Of a stretch of 49,386 bases of DNA, positions 1 through 8,183 are shown one piece after another (position 1 is the stretch's first letter; each line of letters starts with the position of its first letter). The stretch lies in assembly GCA_007095845.1 (NCBI GenBank), contig SFBI01000070.1, positions 1 through 49,386 of the forward strand, given 5' to 3'. Source of the stretch: Microcystis aeruginosa Ma_MB_S_20031200_S102. Its GTDB lineage: Bacteria > Cyanobacteriota > Cyanobacteriia > Cyanobacteriales > Microcystaceae. Both the position numbers and the translations under genes were made by a program. Under the pieces are notes generated by a model, which worked only from the letters and a program-made list of their open reading frames with translations, did no database searches and was not told the origin of the DNA.

Positions 1-3000
1 GAAAGGGCGATCACCAATTACAATGAAGCTTTGAAAGTTTATACTTTTGAAGCATTTCCCAAAGATTGGGCAATGACACAGAATAATCTCGCCAATGCTT
101 ACACCAACAGAATCAGAGGAGATAAAGCAGACAATTTAGAAAAAGCGATCGCCTACTACCAAGAAGCTTTGAAAGTGAGGACTTTTGACGCTTTTCCCCA
201 TGATTGGGCAATGACACAGAATAATCTCGCCAATGCTTACACCAACAGAATCAGAGGGGATAAAGCTGAGAATTTAGAAAGGGCGATCGCCGCTTACCAT
301 GAAGCTTTGAAAGTTTATACGTTTGACGCATTTCCCGAAGATTGGGCAGTAACACAGAATAATCTCGCTATTGCTTACTGTTACAGAATCAGAGGGGAGA
401 AAGCCGAGAATTTAGAAAGAGCGATCACCGCTTGCAATGAAGCCTCGAAAGTGTTGACTTTTGATGCTTTTCCCCAAACATGGGCCATCTTATGCAATGT
501 TCTAGCTCTTGCTTACCTTGGCAGAATCAGAGGAGATAAAGCTGAGAACATAGAAAGAGCGATATCCACTTCAAATGAAGCCTTGAAAGTTTTTACTTTT
601 GATGCTTTTCCCCAAGAATGGGCAATAACACAGCATAATCTCGCTGCTGCTTACCGTGACAGAATTAGAGGGGAGAAAGCTGATAATTTAGAAAGGGCGA
701 TCGCCGCTTACCAAGAAGCATTGAAAGTGAGAACTTTAGACGAATTTCCCCAAGATTGGGCAAGGACACAGAATAATCTCGCTAATGCTTACAGTGGCAG
801 AATCAGAGGGGATAAAGCCGAGAATTTAGAAAGGGCGATCGCCACTTATGATGAAGTTTTGAAAGTTTATACGTTTGACGCATTTCCCCAGGATTGGGCA
901 AACACACAGAATAATCTCGCTACTGCTTACTATTCCAGAATCAGAGGGGAGAAAGCCGAGAATTTAGAAAGAGCGATCGCTACTTATGATGAAGTTTTGA
1001 AAGTTTATACGTTTGACGCATTTCCCCAAGATTGGGCAGAGACACAGAATAATCTCGCTGGTGCTTACTTTTACAGAATCAGAGGGGAGAAAGCTGAGAA
1101 TTTAGAAAGGGCGATCGCCTACTGCCAAGAAGCTTTGAAAGTGAGGACTTTTGACGCATTTCCCCAAGATTGGGCATTGACACAGAATAATCTCGCTAGT
1201 GCTTACCGTGACAGAATCAGAGGGGATAAAGCCGACAATTTAGAAAGGGCGATCACCGCTTGTCAGGAAGCCTTGAAAGTTTTTACTTTTGACGCATTTC
1301 CCAAAAATTGGGCAGAGACACAGAGTAATCTCGCTAATGCTTACTTTTACAGAATCAGAGGGGAGAAAGCTGAGAATTTAGAAAGGGCGATCACCGCTTA
1401 CCAGAAAGCCTTGAAGGTGTTGACTTTTGACGATTTTCCCCAGGATTGGGCAAGGACACAGAATAATCTCGCTGGTGCTTACCTTTTCAGAATCAGAGGG
1501 GAGAAAGCCGAGAATTTAGAAAGAGCGATCACTGCTTACCAGGAAGATTTGAAAGTTTATACTTTTGACGCATTTCCCCAGGATTGGGCAGGTACACAGA
1601 ATAATCTCGCTGTAGCTTACCGTAACAGAATCAGAGGGGAGAAAGCTGACAATTTAGAAAGGGCGATCACGTCTTATCACAACGCCTTAACAATCCGCAC
1701 AAAAGAAGCTGATCCCCTTAATTGTTTACAAACCGCCCGCAATTTAGCAAATTTACACTACAGCGAAGAGCAATGGCAACCTGCCACAGAAGCCTATAAT
1801 ACTGCCATTGAAGCGGTAGAAAATGCCCGCTTAGAAGCATTAAACCCCCAAAGTCGTCAAGAGGTTTTATCCAATGCTATTGGTGTTTTCCATCGCATCG
1901 TACAAGCCCATCTTAACCTCAATCAGCCTGAGAAGGCATTAGAATATATTGAACGCAGTAAAGGGCGTAATCTGGTGGAATTAATCACCCAGAAAAATCT
2001 ACATCCCCAAGGGGTTAGTCAAGAAATTATCGCCCAATTAAATGAATTAAAACAAAGAGTGGTTAATGAACAAATTCGTTTACAACATCAAAGTATTAAC
2101 CAGAATTTAATGCGTAGTGATAACCTAACTCCCTACGTTCAAGATCACAGTTATCTGAAGGAATATCAACAAGACTTAGATAATTTTATTGCAAGAGAAA
2201 TTAAAGATCCTCTCTTTAGCCTCACTCAAAAAGTTGAACCGATCCCATTTACAGAGATTCAGGCTTTAACTGATGCTGAAACTTGTCTCCTGCAATGGTA
2301 CATTACAGGAGAGAAAATACTCGCTTTTGTGGTGTCGGCTGAGGGAGAGGTTAAAGTTTGGCAATCTTCCGAGGATGATGTAAAGCAATTATTTGATACA
2401 ATCAAAAATTATCTACAGCTTTACTACTCCGAAAATGGCAAGCAAGAATGGAGAAATCAACTGTCTAACCTCCTACAGACTTTTGCTGATATTCTGCATA
2501 TTAACGATATTCTTGCTCTCATTCCTAATACTTGTCAACGCTTAATTATTATCCCCCATGTATTTCTGCATATTTTACCCTTACACGCCTTACCTGTTGA
2601 TCCCCCCCAACTCTCCTTAAAAAGTGGGGAGTCGGCAACGGGGGGATCAGATTTACAAGATTTATTTCCAAAGGGTGTACAATATGCTCCTAGTTGTCAA
2701 ATCTTGCAAAAAATCTCCCAAACTTTTCACCATTCCGACTTTAATAAACTTTTCGCCATTCAAAACCCCACCAAAGACTTATTTTACACTGACTTAGAAG
2801 TTAATATCCTCTCAACTTTCTTTACTGAAACTCAAGTTATCGCTAAAGATAACGCCACTAAAAACGCTGTTCTTCCCCATCTCAAATCCTCAGATAACCA
2901 CTGTTATCACTTTTCCTGTCATGGAGGCTTTAACCCCAATAATCCCCTTGAATCCGCCTTATTATTAGCCAATAAAGAACCCCTAACATTAGGCGAAATC

Positions 3001-3480
3001 TTTGAACTGCGCTTGCATAAATGCCGCCTTATCACCCTTTCCGCTTGCGAAACTGGCTTAATTGATTTAAACTCTATCAGTGATGAATATATCGGTTTAC
3101 CCAGTGGTTTTCTGTTTGCGGGAAGTCCCAGCGTTGTCAGTAGTTTATGGACAGTTAATGATTTATCAACCTCCTTCTTGATGATTAAATTATATGAGAT
3201 TTTATTTGATGAGAATCAGCAAGTTTCTGTACCAGTTGCTTTAAAACAAGCTCAAAACTGGTTACAGAATTTAACCGTTAAAGAGGCTGAGAAAAATTTA
3301 GAAAGCCAAACCTTTCAACAAGCGTTAATTCAACTACAACAAACCCTTTCAAAAAAAGAGTTATTTGAATTAGAAGATGCAATCGCCGTGAGGCAAACTA
3401 AATGGAAAGCCATGTCTCCAGAGGACAAACCCTTCAATAATCCTTTTTATTGGGCTGCATTTATCGCTTCAGGTGTTTAA
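1..3480 (+). CDS. TPR-repeat CHAT-domain protease, 5' end outside window
   Basis: The reading frame is open from base 1, so the start lies upstream; the TTG at 31 is not a convincing start. About 12 near-identical 46-residue TPR-like units (138-bp period) fill 1-1690. Typical unit motifs are TFDAFPQDWA, TQNNLA and RIRGEKAENLERAI. A divergent TPR/linker region (GRNLVELITQKNL near 1970) follows, then a C-terminal CHAT domain. The expected caspase-like dyad is visible: His in SCHGGF (codon 2920-2922) and Cys in SACETG (codon 3046-3048). CHAT proteins are cysteine peptidases of the caspase/separase clan, often effectors in bacterial conflict or cell-death systems; the substrate here is unknown. 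An extra stretch of about 17 residues encoded at about 2599-2649 sits inside the domain and looks like a captured palindrome. The gene ends 11 bp from the convergent small gene. Domain call is firm; physiological role is inference. Confidence 0.9.
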   Translation, partial: ERAITNYNEALKVYTFEAFPKDWAMTQNNLANAYTNRIRGDKADNLEKAIAYYQEALKVRTFDAFPHDWAMTQNNLANAYTNRIRGDKAENLERAIAAYHEALKVYTFDAFPEDWAVTQNNLAIAYCYRIRGEKAENLERAITACNEASKVLTFDAFPQTWAILCNVLALAYLGRIRGDKAENIERAISTSNEALKVFTFDAFPQEWAITQHNLAAAYRDRIRGEKADNLERAIAAYQEALKVRTLDEFPQDWARTQNNLANAYSGRIRGDKAENLERAIATYDEVLKVYTFDAFPQDWANTQNNLATAYYSRIRGEKAENLERAIATYDEVLKVYTFDAFPQDWAETQNNLAGAYFYRIRGEKAENLERAIAYCQEALKVRTFDAFPQDWALTQNNLASAYRDRIRGDKADNLERAITACQEALKVFTFDAFPKNWAETQSNLANAYFYRIRGEKAENLERAITAYQKALKVLTFDDFPQDWARTQNNLAGAYLFRIRGEKAENLERAITAYQEDLKVYTFDAFPQDWAGTQNNLAVAYRNRIRGEKADNLERAITSYHNALTIRTKEADPLNCLQTARNLANLHYSEEQWQPATEAYNTAIEAVENARLEALNPQSRQEVLSNAIGVFHRIVQAHLNLNQPEKALEYIERSKGRNLVELITQKNLHPQGVSQEIIAQLNELKQRVVNEQIRLQHQSINQNLMRSDNLTPYVQDHSYLKEYQQDLDNFIAREIKDPLFSLTQKVEPIPFTEIQALTDAETCLLQWYITGEKILAFVVSAEGEVKVWQSSEDDVKQLFDTIKNYLQLYYSENGKQEWRNQLSNLLQTFADILHINDILALIPNTCQRLIIIPHVFLHILPLHALPVDPPQLSLKSGESATGGSDLQDLFPKGVQYAPSCQILQKISQTFHHSDFNKLFAIQNPTKDLFYTDLEVNILSTFFTETQVIAKDNATKNAVLPHLKSSDNHCYHFSCHGGFNPNNPLESALLLANKEPLTLGEIFELRLHKCRLITLSACETGLIDLNSISDEYIGLPSGFLFAGSPSVVSSLWTVNDLSTSFLMIKLYEILFDENQQVSVPVALKQAQNWLQNLTVKEAEKNLESQTFQQALIQLQQTLSKKELFELEDAIAVRQTKWKAMSPEDKPFNNPFYWAAFIASGV
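2599..2648. repeat. Palindromic element inserted in frame in the CHAT coding region
   Basis: GATCCCCCC at 2599-2607 is matched by GGGGGGATC at 2640-2648, with a second imperfect complementarity inside (CTCC / GGGGAG). The encoded residues (DPPQLSLKSGESATGGS) interrupt the usual run from LPLHALPV to the FPKG segment of CHAT domains and keep the frame. It resembles the short C/G-tract hairpin at 35902-35920. Confidence 0.55.
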
Positions 3481-3491
3481 ATCAGGATTAT

Positions 3492-3887
3492 TTAAATTTC
3501 TGGATTCGACTTGTCCGTATTACAAAACTCAGCTAAGGAAACTTTAACAATATAACCAGCGCAAGGAGTAGCAACTGCCACTAAAACTGGATTACCTGCC
3601 GTTATTAATGCACCAATTATACCCCCAATTAAATCAGGAGCTAAACCTTCCTTAAACTTTGCATCACAAACTACCTGACGCGCTTGCTTTAACGCAGATT
3701 CCCAAGTGATTCCCGCTCTCACATCTTCAATGTCGGCTCGACGCGCTAAGATACGAGCAGCTTGTTCTAAATCCCCTTCACACCGTTCAATCACATTAAG
3801 ATCCGCAAGTGCTTTAGAATCCTCCGCCAATTCAGCGCGAAACTGGGCAATTTCTTCAGCAGTAACTTTAGTTGATTCAATATCCAT
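3492..3887 (-). CDS. Small uncharacterised protein paired with the CHAT gene
   Basis: 131 residues; I do not recognise a named family. The N-terminal ~55 residues are polar and helical, with a segment (DLNVIERCEGDLEQAARIL) that loosely resembles a UBA-like three-helix motif. The C-terminal ~60 residues are hydrophobic and Gly-rich (LIGGIIGALITAG, ATPCAGYIVKVSLAEFC) with three Cys overall beyond position 60. It is convergent with the CHAT gene, 11 bp between stops. Its first ~21 codons and ~75 bp of upstream sequence are repeated at 13.69-13.97 kb beside a second TPR locus, which shows the gene is real and has its own promoter. Possible roles are adaptor, effector-associated domain or protease substrate; all are inference. 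Confidence 0.75.
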   Translation of the reverse strand: MDIESTKVTAEEIAQFRAELAEDSKALADLNVIERCEGDLEQAARILARRADIEDVRAGITWESALKQARQVVCDAKFKEGLAPDLIGGIIGALITAGNPVLVAVATPCAGYIVKVSLAEFCNTDKSNPEI

Positions 3888-3975
3888 CGGTTGTTCTTAT
3901 TTACAGACAATACTAATTGTATAGTTTCTATTTTGCCATCTATCGATAGTTTTTGATAGACAGTGTTAAGTGGTC
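3888..3975 (-). promoter_or_regulatory. Leader/promoter shared with the 13.7-kb paralogue
   Basis: Read on the minus strand, this segment (AACACTGTCTAT, AACTATCGATAGATG, ATTGTCTGTAAATAAGAAC) is nearly the same as 13690-13757. It contains the palindrome CTATCGATAG. Conservation of the non-coding leader together with the start of the gene suggests the two small genes are copies and that the promoter lies here. No exact -10/-35 is assigned. Confidence 0.5.
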
Positions 3976-4000
3976 AATTTCTCTTCTCTGGCCCATGTTA

Positions 4001-4106
4001 AGAGCATCTTAAAAATCCTTGACAAAATGAACTTTATGTGGGTTGCTTACCCAGAAACAAACTGATCACAAAATTGGCTAATTGTCAATAGCTTTTGAGA
4101 TGCTCT
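4001..4106. mobile_element. MITE-like element, 106 bp
   Basis: AGAGCATCTTAAAA (4001-4014) and TTTTGAGATGCTCT (4093-4106) are inverted with one mismatch, and similarity continues inward to TTGACA / TGTCAA, giving terminal repeats of about 26 bp. No open reading frame inside. It occupies the gene-free stretch 3888-4332, apart from the small-gene promoter and the futA promoter. Confidence 0.5.
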
Positions 4107-4271
4107 CATTCCACAATACCCTCGATCGAGCCTAGGGTAACATCTTAGACTTATTGAACTTAACTAGCGATAGATTCGAGAATTTATTAGCCCCATCAAA
4201 GCAAAAACCCCTGATTTTGCCTTGATTTTGCCCCATCTACCACCCTAGCTCGACAAGTAATTTCTCGTATA

Positions 4272-4301
4272 GATAAGAATTATTCTCAATAGCTGTACAA
4301 T
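4272..4301 (+). promoter_or_regulatory. Fur-box-like site and extended -10 upstream of futA
   Basis: 4272-4290 (GATAAGAATTATTCTCAAT) contains the perfect palindrome AGAAT-T-ATTCT and matches the Fur consensus at about 11 of 19 positions. It lies just upstream of TGTACAAT (4294-4301), a plausible extended -10, about 31 bp before the futA start. Position and target fit iron repression by Fur; this is a motif-level inference. Confidence 0.4.
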
Positions 4302-4332
4302 AGGAAAAGATAACTTTGCCAAGAATCCAGCA

Positions 4333-5388
4333 ATGAACGATAAAATAACTCGGAGAGTCTTTCTAGGCGCAGGAACAGCCACCTTAGCCCTAGCAGTGGG
4401 GCAATTAGGGAAAATAAACGAAGTTTCCGCCCAAACTAAACAATTAAACCTCTATTCCTCCCGTCACTACAACACCGACCGACGATTGTATGACAACTTC
4501 ACCCGACAAACGGGAATAAAAATTAACCTCGTGGAAGGGGAAGCGGACCCATTAATCGAACGAATCAAAAGCGAAGGCCGCAATAGTCCTGCTGATATAC
4601 TCCTGACGGTAGATGCGGGGAGACTATGGCGGGCCGACCAACAGGGAATTTTTGCCCCAGTCAATTCCCCCATTCTTACCCAAAGAATTCCCGCTCATTT
4701 GCGTCACCCCAAAGGTCACTGGTTCGGGTTTAGTAAACGCTTGCGGGTAATCATGTATAACAAAGACAGAGTTAACCCCAGAGAAATCGATTCCTATGCA
4801 GATTTAACCAATCCCAAATGGAAAGGAAAAGTCGTCACCCGGTCATCTAGTAACATCTATAGTCAATCTTTTACCGCTTGGTTAATCGACATCCAAGGGG
4901 AAGCGGCCGCAGAAAAATGGTGTCGGGGATTAGTGGCTAATTTTGCCCGTTCACCCCAGGGCAATGATAAGGCACAAATCGAAGCTGTCGCCGCAGGAAT
5001 TGCCGATTTAGCCCTAGCTAACACCTATTACTTAGCTGGGTATGCCGAAGAAAAAGACCCCGCTAAACGGGCAATTTATGACCAAGTAGGCGTAATTTTC
5101 CCCGACCAAACAGGCCGCGGCGCTCACGTTAATATTAGCGGTGGTGGTTTAATTAAAACTGCCCCCAATCGGGAATCGGCGATTAAATTTTTAGAGTATC
5201 TTTCTAGCAATGAAGCACAGAACTTTTTTGCTAAGGGTAATCAAGAATATCCCGTGGTTCGAGGAATTGCTTTAGACCCTGTCCTAGCAAAACTCGGACG
5301 CGGAAAAGAAGATACGGTTAGTGTGGCTAATTTTGGTCCTAATTTAGCCAAAGCAGTACAGGTAATGAATCGCGCCGGTTGGAAATAA
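4333..5388 (+). CDS. futA: Periplasmic Fe(III)-binding protein of an ABC transporter (FutA type)
   Basis: 351 residues, usual size for FutA/IdiA. It binds ferric iron in the periplasm for the FutABC importer; the Fut permease and ATPase genes are not adjacent. The N-terminus has a twin-arginine-type signal (TRRVFLGAG then a hydrophobic stretch, cleavage likely after VSAQ, ~34), as in FutA2. Iron-ligand tyrosines and histidine expected of the family are visible: YSSRHY (41-46) and ANTYY (Tyr232, Tyr233). The C-terminal lobe has the conserved SGGGLIKTAPN segment. A Fur-like box precedes it. It cannot be assigned to FutA1 versus FutA2/IdiA with certainty. Confidence 0.9.
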   Translation: MNDKITRRVFLGAGTATLALAVGQLGKINEVSAQTKQLNLYSSRHYNTDRRLYDNFTRQTGIKINLVEGEADPLIERIKSEGRNSPADILLTVDAGRLWRADQQGIFAPVNSPILTQRIPAHLRHPKGHWFGFSKRLRVIMYNKDRVNPREIDSYADLTNPKWKGKVVTRSSSNIYSQSFTAWLIDIQGEAAAEKWCRGLVANFARSPQGNDKAQIEAVAAGIADLALANTYYLAGYAEEKDPAKRAIYDQVGVIFPDQTGRGAHVNISGGGLIKTAPNRESAIKFLEYLSSNEAQNFFAKGNQEYPVVRGIALDPVLAKLGRGKEDTVSVANFGPNLAKAVQVMNRAGWK

Positions 5389-5441
5389 GTTATCAGTTAT
5401 CAGTTATCAGTGGGAATTATGAATTATGAATTATGAATTAT
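5389..5441. repeat. Heptamer tandem repeats
   Basis: Three GTTATCA units (5389-5409) starting directly at the futA stop, then four GAATTAT units (5414-5441). These are short tandemly repeated repetitive (STRR) type sequences, known from several cyanobacteria and seen at seven other places in this window. Confidence 0.85.
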
Positions 5442-5640
5442 GAACTGGGGAGGTGGGGAAATTGAACTAAAACCCCAACCCCCAACACCTAAAACCTATC
5501 TCTTGCCGACCGCCTCCTCATACCCACAAAAAACTTTTTCACCTAGCTCTAGTATAGGAAATAGTACGGGAATCTGGAAAAACTCAATAGCGAAAACCCT
5601 ACCCTGGTCAGAGAATCTTTTATCTATCCTAAAAGTGTAG

Positions 5641-5691
5641 AGACAAATCAACATCTCTAACGTCGAGAAAACTTCGGAGGTGAATTATATG
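5641..5691 (+). promoter_or_regulatory. Possible RNA thermometer in the hsp20 leader
   Basis: CATCTCT (5652-5658) can pair with the Shine-Dalgarno segment GGAGGTG (5676-5682), seven pairs including two G-U, closing over a 17-nt loop that can form a small CGAG/TTCG hairpin. Such weak helices masking the ribosome site are established for hsp17/hspA genes of Synechocystis and other cyanobacteria. The fold here was found by eye. Confidence 0.45.
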
Positions 5692-6150
5692 GCACTTATA
5701 CGTTGGGAACCTTTCAGAGAAGTAGAAAGCCTACAAAAAGAAATGAATCGCTTGTTTGACCGTCTTGTGCCGACTGATGTAGGCAATGGCGAAAAAACGG
5801 GGTTATCCTTGATCCCGGCTGCGGAAATGACCGAAACGCCAGAGGCAGTTCAGCTTAAACTGGAAATACCTGGTATGGAAGCAAAAGACCTCAACGTGGA
5901 AGTAACAGCCGATAGTCTCACCATTAATGGTGAAAGAAAATCGGAAATTAAAACCGAAGAAGAAGGATTTACCCGCACTGAATTCCGTTATGGTAAATTC
6001 CATCGGGTTATTCCTCTACCGGTCCGGGTTGATAACAATAACGTGAACGCTGAATACAAAGATGGCATTCTCAATCTCACCCTCCCGAAAGCGGAAGAAG
6101 AAAAAAATAAAGTGGTGAAAGTGTCCATCAGTCCTGCCATTGCTCAATGA
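5689..6150 (+). CDS. hspA: Small heat-shock protein, Hsp20/alpha-crystallin family
   Basis: 153 residues from the ATG at 5689, preferred over the in-frame GTG at 5680 because GGAGG lies 8 bp upstream of the ATG. It is an ATP-independent chaperone holding unfolding proteins, and in cyanobacteria also associates with thylakoid membranes. The N-terminal arm (MALIRWEPFREVESLQKEM) is typical of cyanobacterial HspA. The alpha-crystallin domain spans about 45-140 with the conserved DGILNLTLPK motif near its end, followed by a short tail. It is monocistronic by spacing, and the leader may act as a thermosensor. Confidence 0.95.
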   Translation: MALIRWEPFREVESLQKEMNRLFDRLVPTDVGNGEKTGLSLIPAAEMTETPEAVQLKLEIPGMEAKDLNVEVTADSLTINGERKSEIKTEEEGFTRTEFRYGKFHRVIPLPVRVDNNNVNAEYKDGILNLTLPKAEEEKNKVVKVSISPAIAQ

Positions 6151-6252
6151 TGTAACACTCATTGTCTGGTCTTGAGCAAAAGGGTTAACTTAGTCTGATT
6201 AAGCCAAAGCGGGAGTATTAAATCATGCTTCCGCTTTTAGCTTCTTGAACTT

Positions 6253-7467
6253 TTAATTTAAAACTTCTAACACTGCTTGGGGTGATAATTTATCTTTAAA
6301 CCAGATAACCTGAGCAGGTAGATTTTGAAATTTAACTCCAGCTTTTTCTAGATTTAACCGTTCCGATACGGCTAAAATTAGATTATTTGCTTGGGACGAT
6401 TTAACCTGCAAGAATTTCTTTTGTAGGTATTCTGGTCGCCAATAACCAACAATTTCGAGGAGAAAAACGCGACCATCGGGATGCACTAAACGGAAATCGG
6501 GAATCATCACTCCTCCGGGTAAAGGAACTAAATCTACTTCCCTTTCCAGTTGCCATTCAGTTTTTAACTGTAACCAACGTTTAGCAAAAGATTCCTCTAA
6601 CATACTATCGTAGGGTTTACCCGGGGAATAGTGGGACACCAGACCACAGTTATCCTCTAAATTGAACTGTTGTTTTTTAATAGTTCCTGTATAGGAATCT
6701 TTATACTGTAATTGTGCCTTCAAATTCCAGTGAGTGACATGGAGTAAGGCAGGAATTAATTTAGCGATTTCAATGCCATAACGACTATTAGTTTTAAATA
6801 AACTGGTGGGACCATCGATAGTAATAGTAAATCCCGTGTCGGCATCCCCTTCGATATAAGTCATTAAACGAAATAGTTTTAGATAGCGAAAGAGATATTT
6901 ATATTCACCCGGATCGTTGCGGTGGACGTTGATAATTAAATAACTGGCCCGATAAAAAATCCCTTGAATTTGCGAGAGGTTAAAACGATGAATTAGGTTT
7001 TCGGGGGTGGGAGCATCAAATTGAGTGAGAATTTTATTTTCTGCTAAATCAGCATAGAGTCCTTTTTCTAGAGCTACTGGAAAAATTTCTTGATTTAATT
7101 CTTGGCTGAGTTGCTGGGCAATTTTCTCCAGAATTAGCGATCGATTTTGGGGAATAGGAACAAAGTTGGCCGCTTGTTCAAAAACTCTTTTTCTTAATTC
7201 CTGCGGTTCTAAGGGACTAATAATCTCAAAGGTGGCAAAATGATTGGTTAATAGGTGAGCAAATCCCCGTTTAATTTTATAATCGGGACTGTCTCCCTCC
7301 AAGATTAGGAGTTTTTGGCTTAATTCTCCCTTAGTTTCACCGATACTTTCCTGAAAACAGGTGATTTGTTCTTTAGCGATCGCCAGATAATCAGGAGCGA
7401 TCGGTAAGCGTTTGGGAATAATTGTCTCGCCATTTTGACGGGAAATCAATAAATCGGTCGGCAACAT
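6253..7467 (-). CDS. DUF790 family protein, Bax1-like nuclease
   Basis: 404 residues. The family (COG3372) includes archaeal Bax1, a structure-specific endonuclease that partners the XPB helicase in DNA repair. The C-terminal part carries a PD-(D/E)XK-like core: MIPDFRL (Asp324) followed by FLLEIVGYW (Glu338), preceded by the family-typical HYSPGKPYDSMLEE segment near 275-290. The N-terminus is the DUF790 helical region. No XPB-type helicase gene is in the window. It lies 78 bp downstream of the small gene at 7546-7890 on the same strand and may be co-transcribed. Nuclease activity is inferred from the family. Confidence 0.8.
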   Translation of the reverse strand: MLPTDLLISRQNGETIIPKRLPIAPDYLAIAKEQITCFQESIGETKGELSQKLLILEGDSPDYKIKRGFAHLLTNHFATFEIISPLEPQELRKRVFEQAANFVPIPQNRSLILEKIAQQLSQELNQEIFPVALEKGLYADLAENKILTQFDAPTPENLIHRFNLSQIQGIFYRASYLIINVHRNDPGEYKYLFRYLKLFRLMTYIEGDADTGFTITIDGPTSLFKTNSRYGIEIAKLIPALLHVTHWNLKAQLQYKDSYTGTIKKQQFNLEDNCGLVSHYSPGKPYDSMLEESFAKRWLQLKTEWQLEREVDLVPLPGGVMIPDFRLVHPDGRVFLLEIVGYWRPEYLQKKFLQVKSSQANNLILAVSERLNLEKAGVKFQNLPAQVIWFKDKLSPQAVLEVLN

Positions 7468-7545
7468 GGCAAGCTAGAGAAGAATAGTCAGATGGGGAAA
7501 GGTGGGACGACAAGCAAAGGTCGAAACCCCAAAAATCCGCCACTT

Positions 7546-7890
7546 CTAACTATTTTGGTCGAGATAACGCTCTAAATCCTCGATCACACGGGTTAATTCT
7601 GCTTCTGTGGTTAAGCGCAGGCGATCGTCGCGAACCGTTAACAAAACTTTAGCCGAAAAAGGATTCGGATAAATATTGGGATTACAAAACACTTCCAGAA
7701 ACACATCACCAGTGTGCTGATATTCCAGCGGTTTTTGGGGTTGGGGTTTACCCCCACTAGCAGCATTACTGGCGATCGCTTTCAGGCGATCGAGTAAAAT
7801 GTTAATTTCCCTTTGCAAATCGAGAGCAGCACTGGGACTGAAACGAAAAGTAACGGAACCTTGCAAGAGATTAAGAGTTAAAGGAATCAT
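7546..7890 (-). CDS. Conserved hypothetical protein, 114 aa
   Basis: No named domain recognised. A basic-hydrophobic N-terminal strand region (MIPLTLNLLQGSVTFRF) leads into a helix (AALDLQREINILLDRLKAIA), a Pro/Gly-rich linker, then an alternating-hydrophobic segment and a C-terminal acidic helix (LTRVIEDLERYLDQ). Composition and codon use match neighbouring genes, and two HIP1-like motifs lie inside. It is probably a soluble cytoplasmic protein in an operon with the DUF790 gene. Function unknown. Confidence 0.65.
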   Translation of the reverse strand: MIPLTLNLLQGSVTFRFSPSAALDLQREINILLDRLKAIASNAASGGKPQPQKPLEYQHTGDVFLEVFCNPNIYPNPFSAKVLLTVRDDRLRLTTEAELTRVIEDLERYLDQNS

Positions 7891-7974
7891 CGAAGAAATC
7901 AGGTTAAGAGAAAGCCTGAAGTTAATTATATTAATTTGGGGAAATTTGGGGAAATTGGGTTTTGGGGGATTGTT

Positions 7975-8030
7975 CAGTAATCAGTGATCAGTAATCAGTA
8001 AACAGTAAACAGTAATCAGTGATCAGTCAG
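7975..8030. repeat. Heptamer repeats, eight CAGTRAT-type units
   Basis: Consecutive 7-bp units (CAGTAAT, CAGTGAT, CAGTAAA variants) run from 7975 to 8030. Confidence 0.85.
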
Positions 8031-8127
8031 GTTCTTCGTTACTAGGTCCGGTTTGATCGGGTGATCGCTAAATCATCCCTTATAACCCCGTCCATTGCAT
8101 AAGCAGGAATCGAAAGGCCATCAGTGA

Positions 8128-8181
8128 ACTGAAAACTCACCACTGATAACTCACCACTGATAACTGATAACTGATAACTGA
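8128..8181. repeat. Heptamer/14-mer repeats
   Basis: ACTCACCACTGATA appears twice, then ACTGATA three times, ending 2 bp before the stop codon of the small minus-strand gene. The same family, in reverse complement, makes up the GTTATCA arrays elsewhere. Confidence 0.8.
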
Positions 8182-8183
8182 AG

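Noticed and set aside
1-1690. 138-bp tandem repeat considered as CRISPR or satellite DNA
   Set aside because: The repeats keep one open frame and encode a TPR-like motif; there are no unique spacers.
5440-5640. Open frame of 66 codons after the futA repeats
   Set aside because: Begins inside heptamer repeats, low-complexity Pro/Thr content, no family resemblance; it is the hsp20 leader region.
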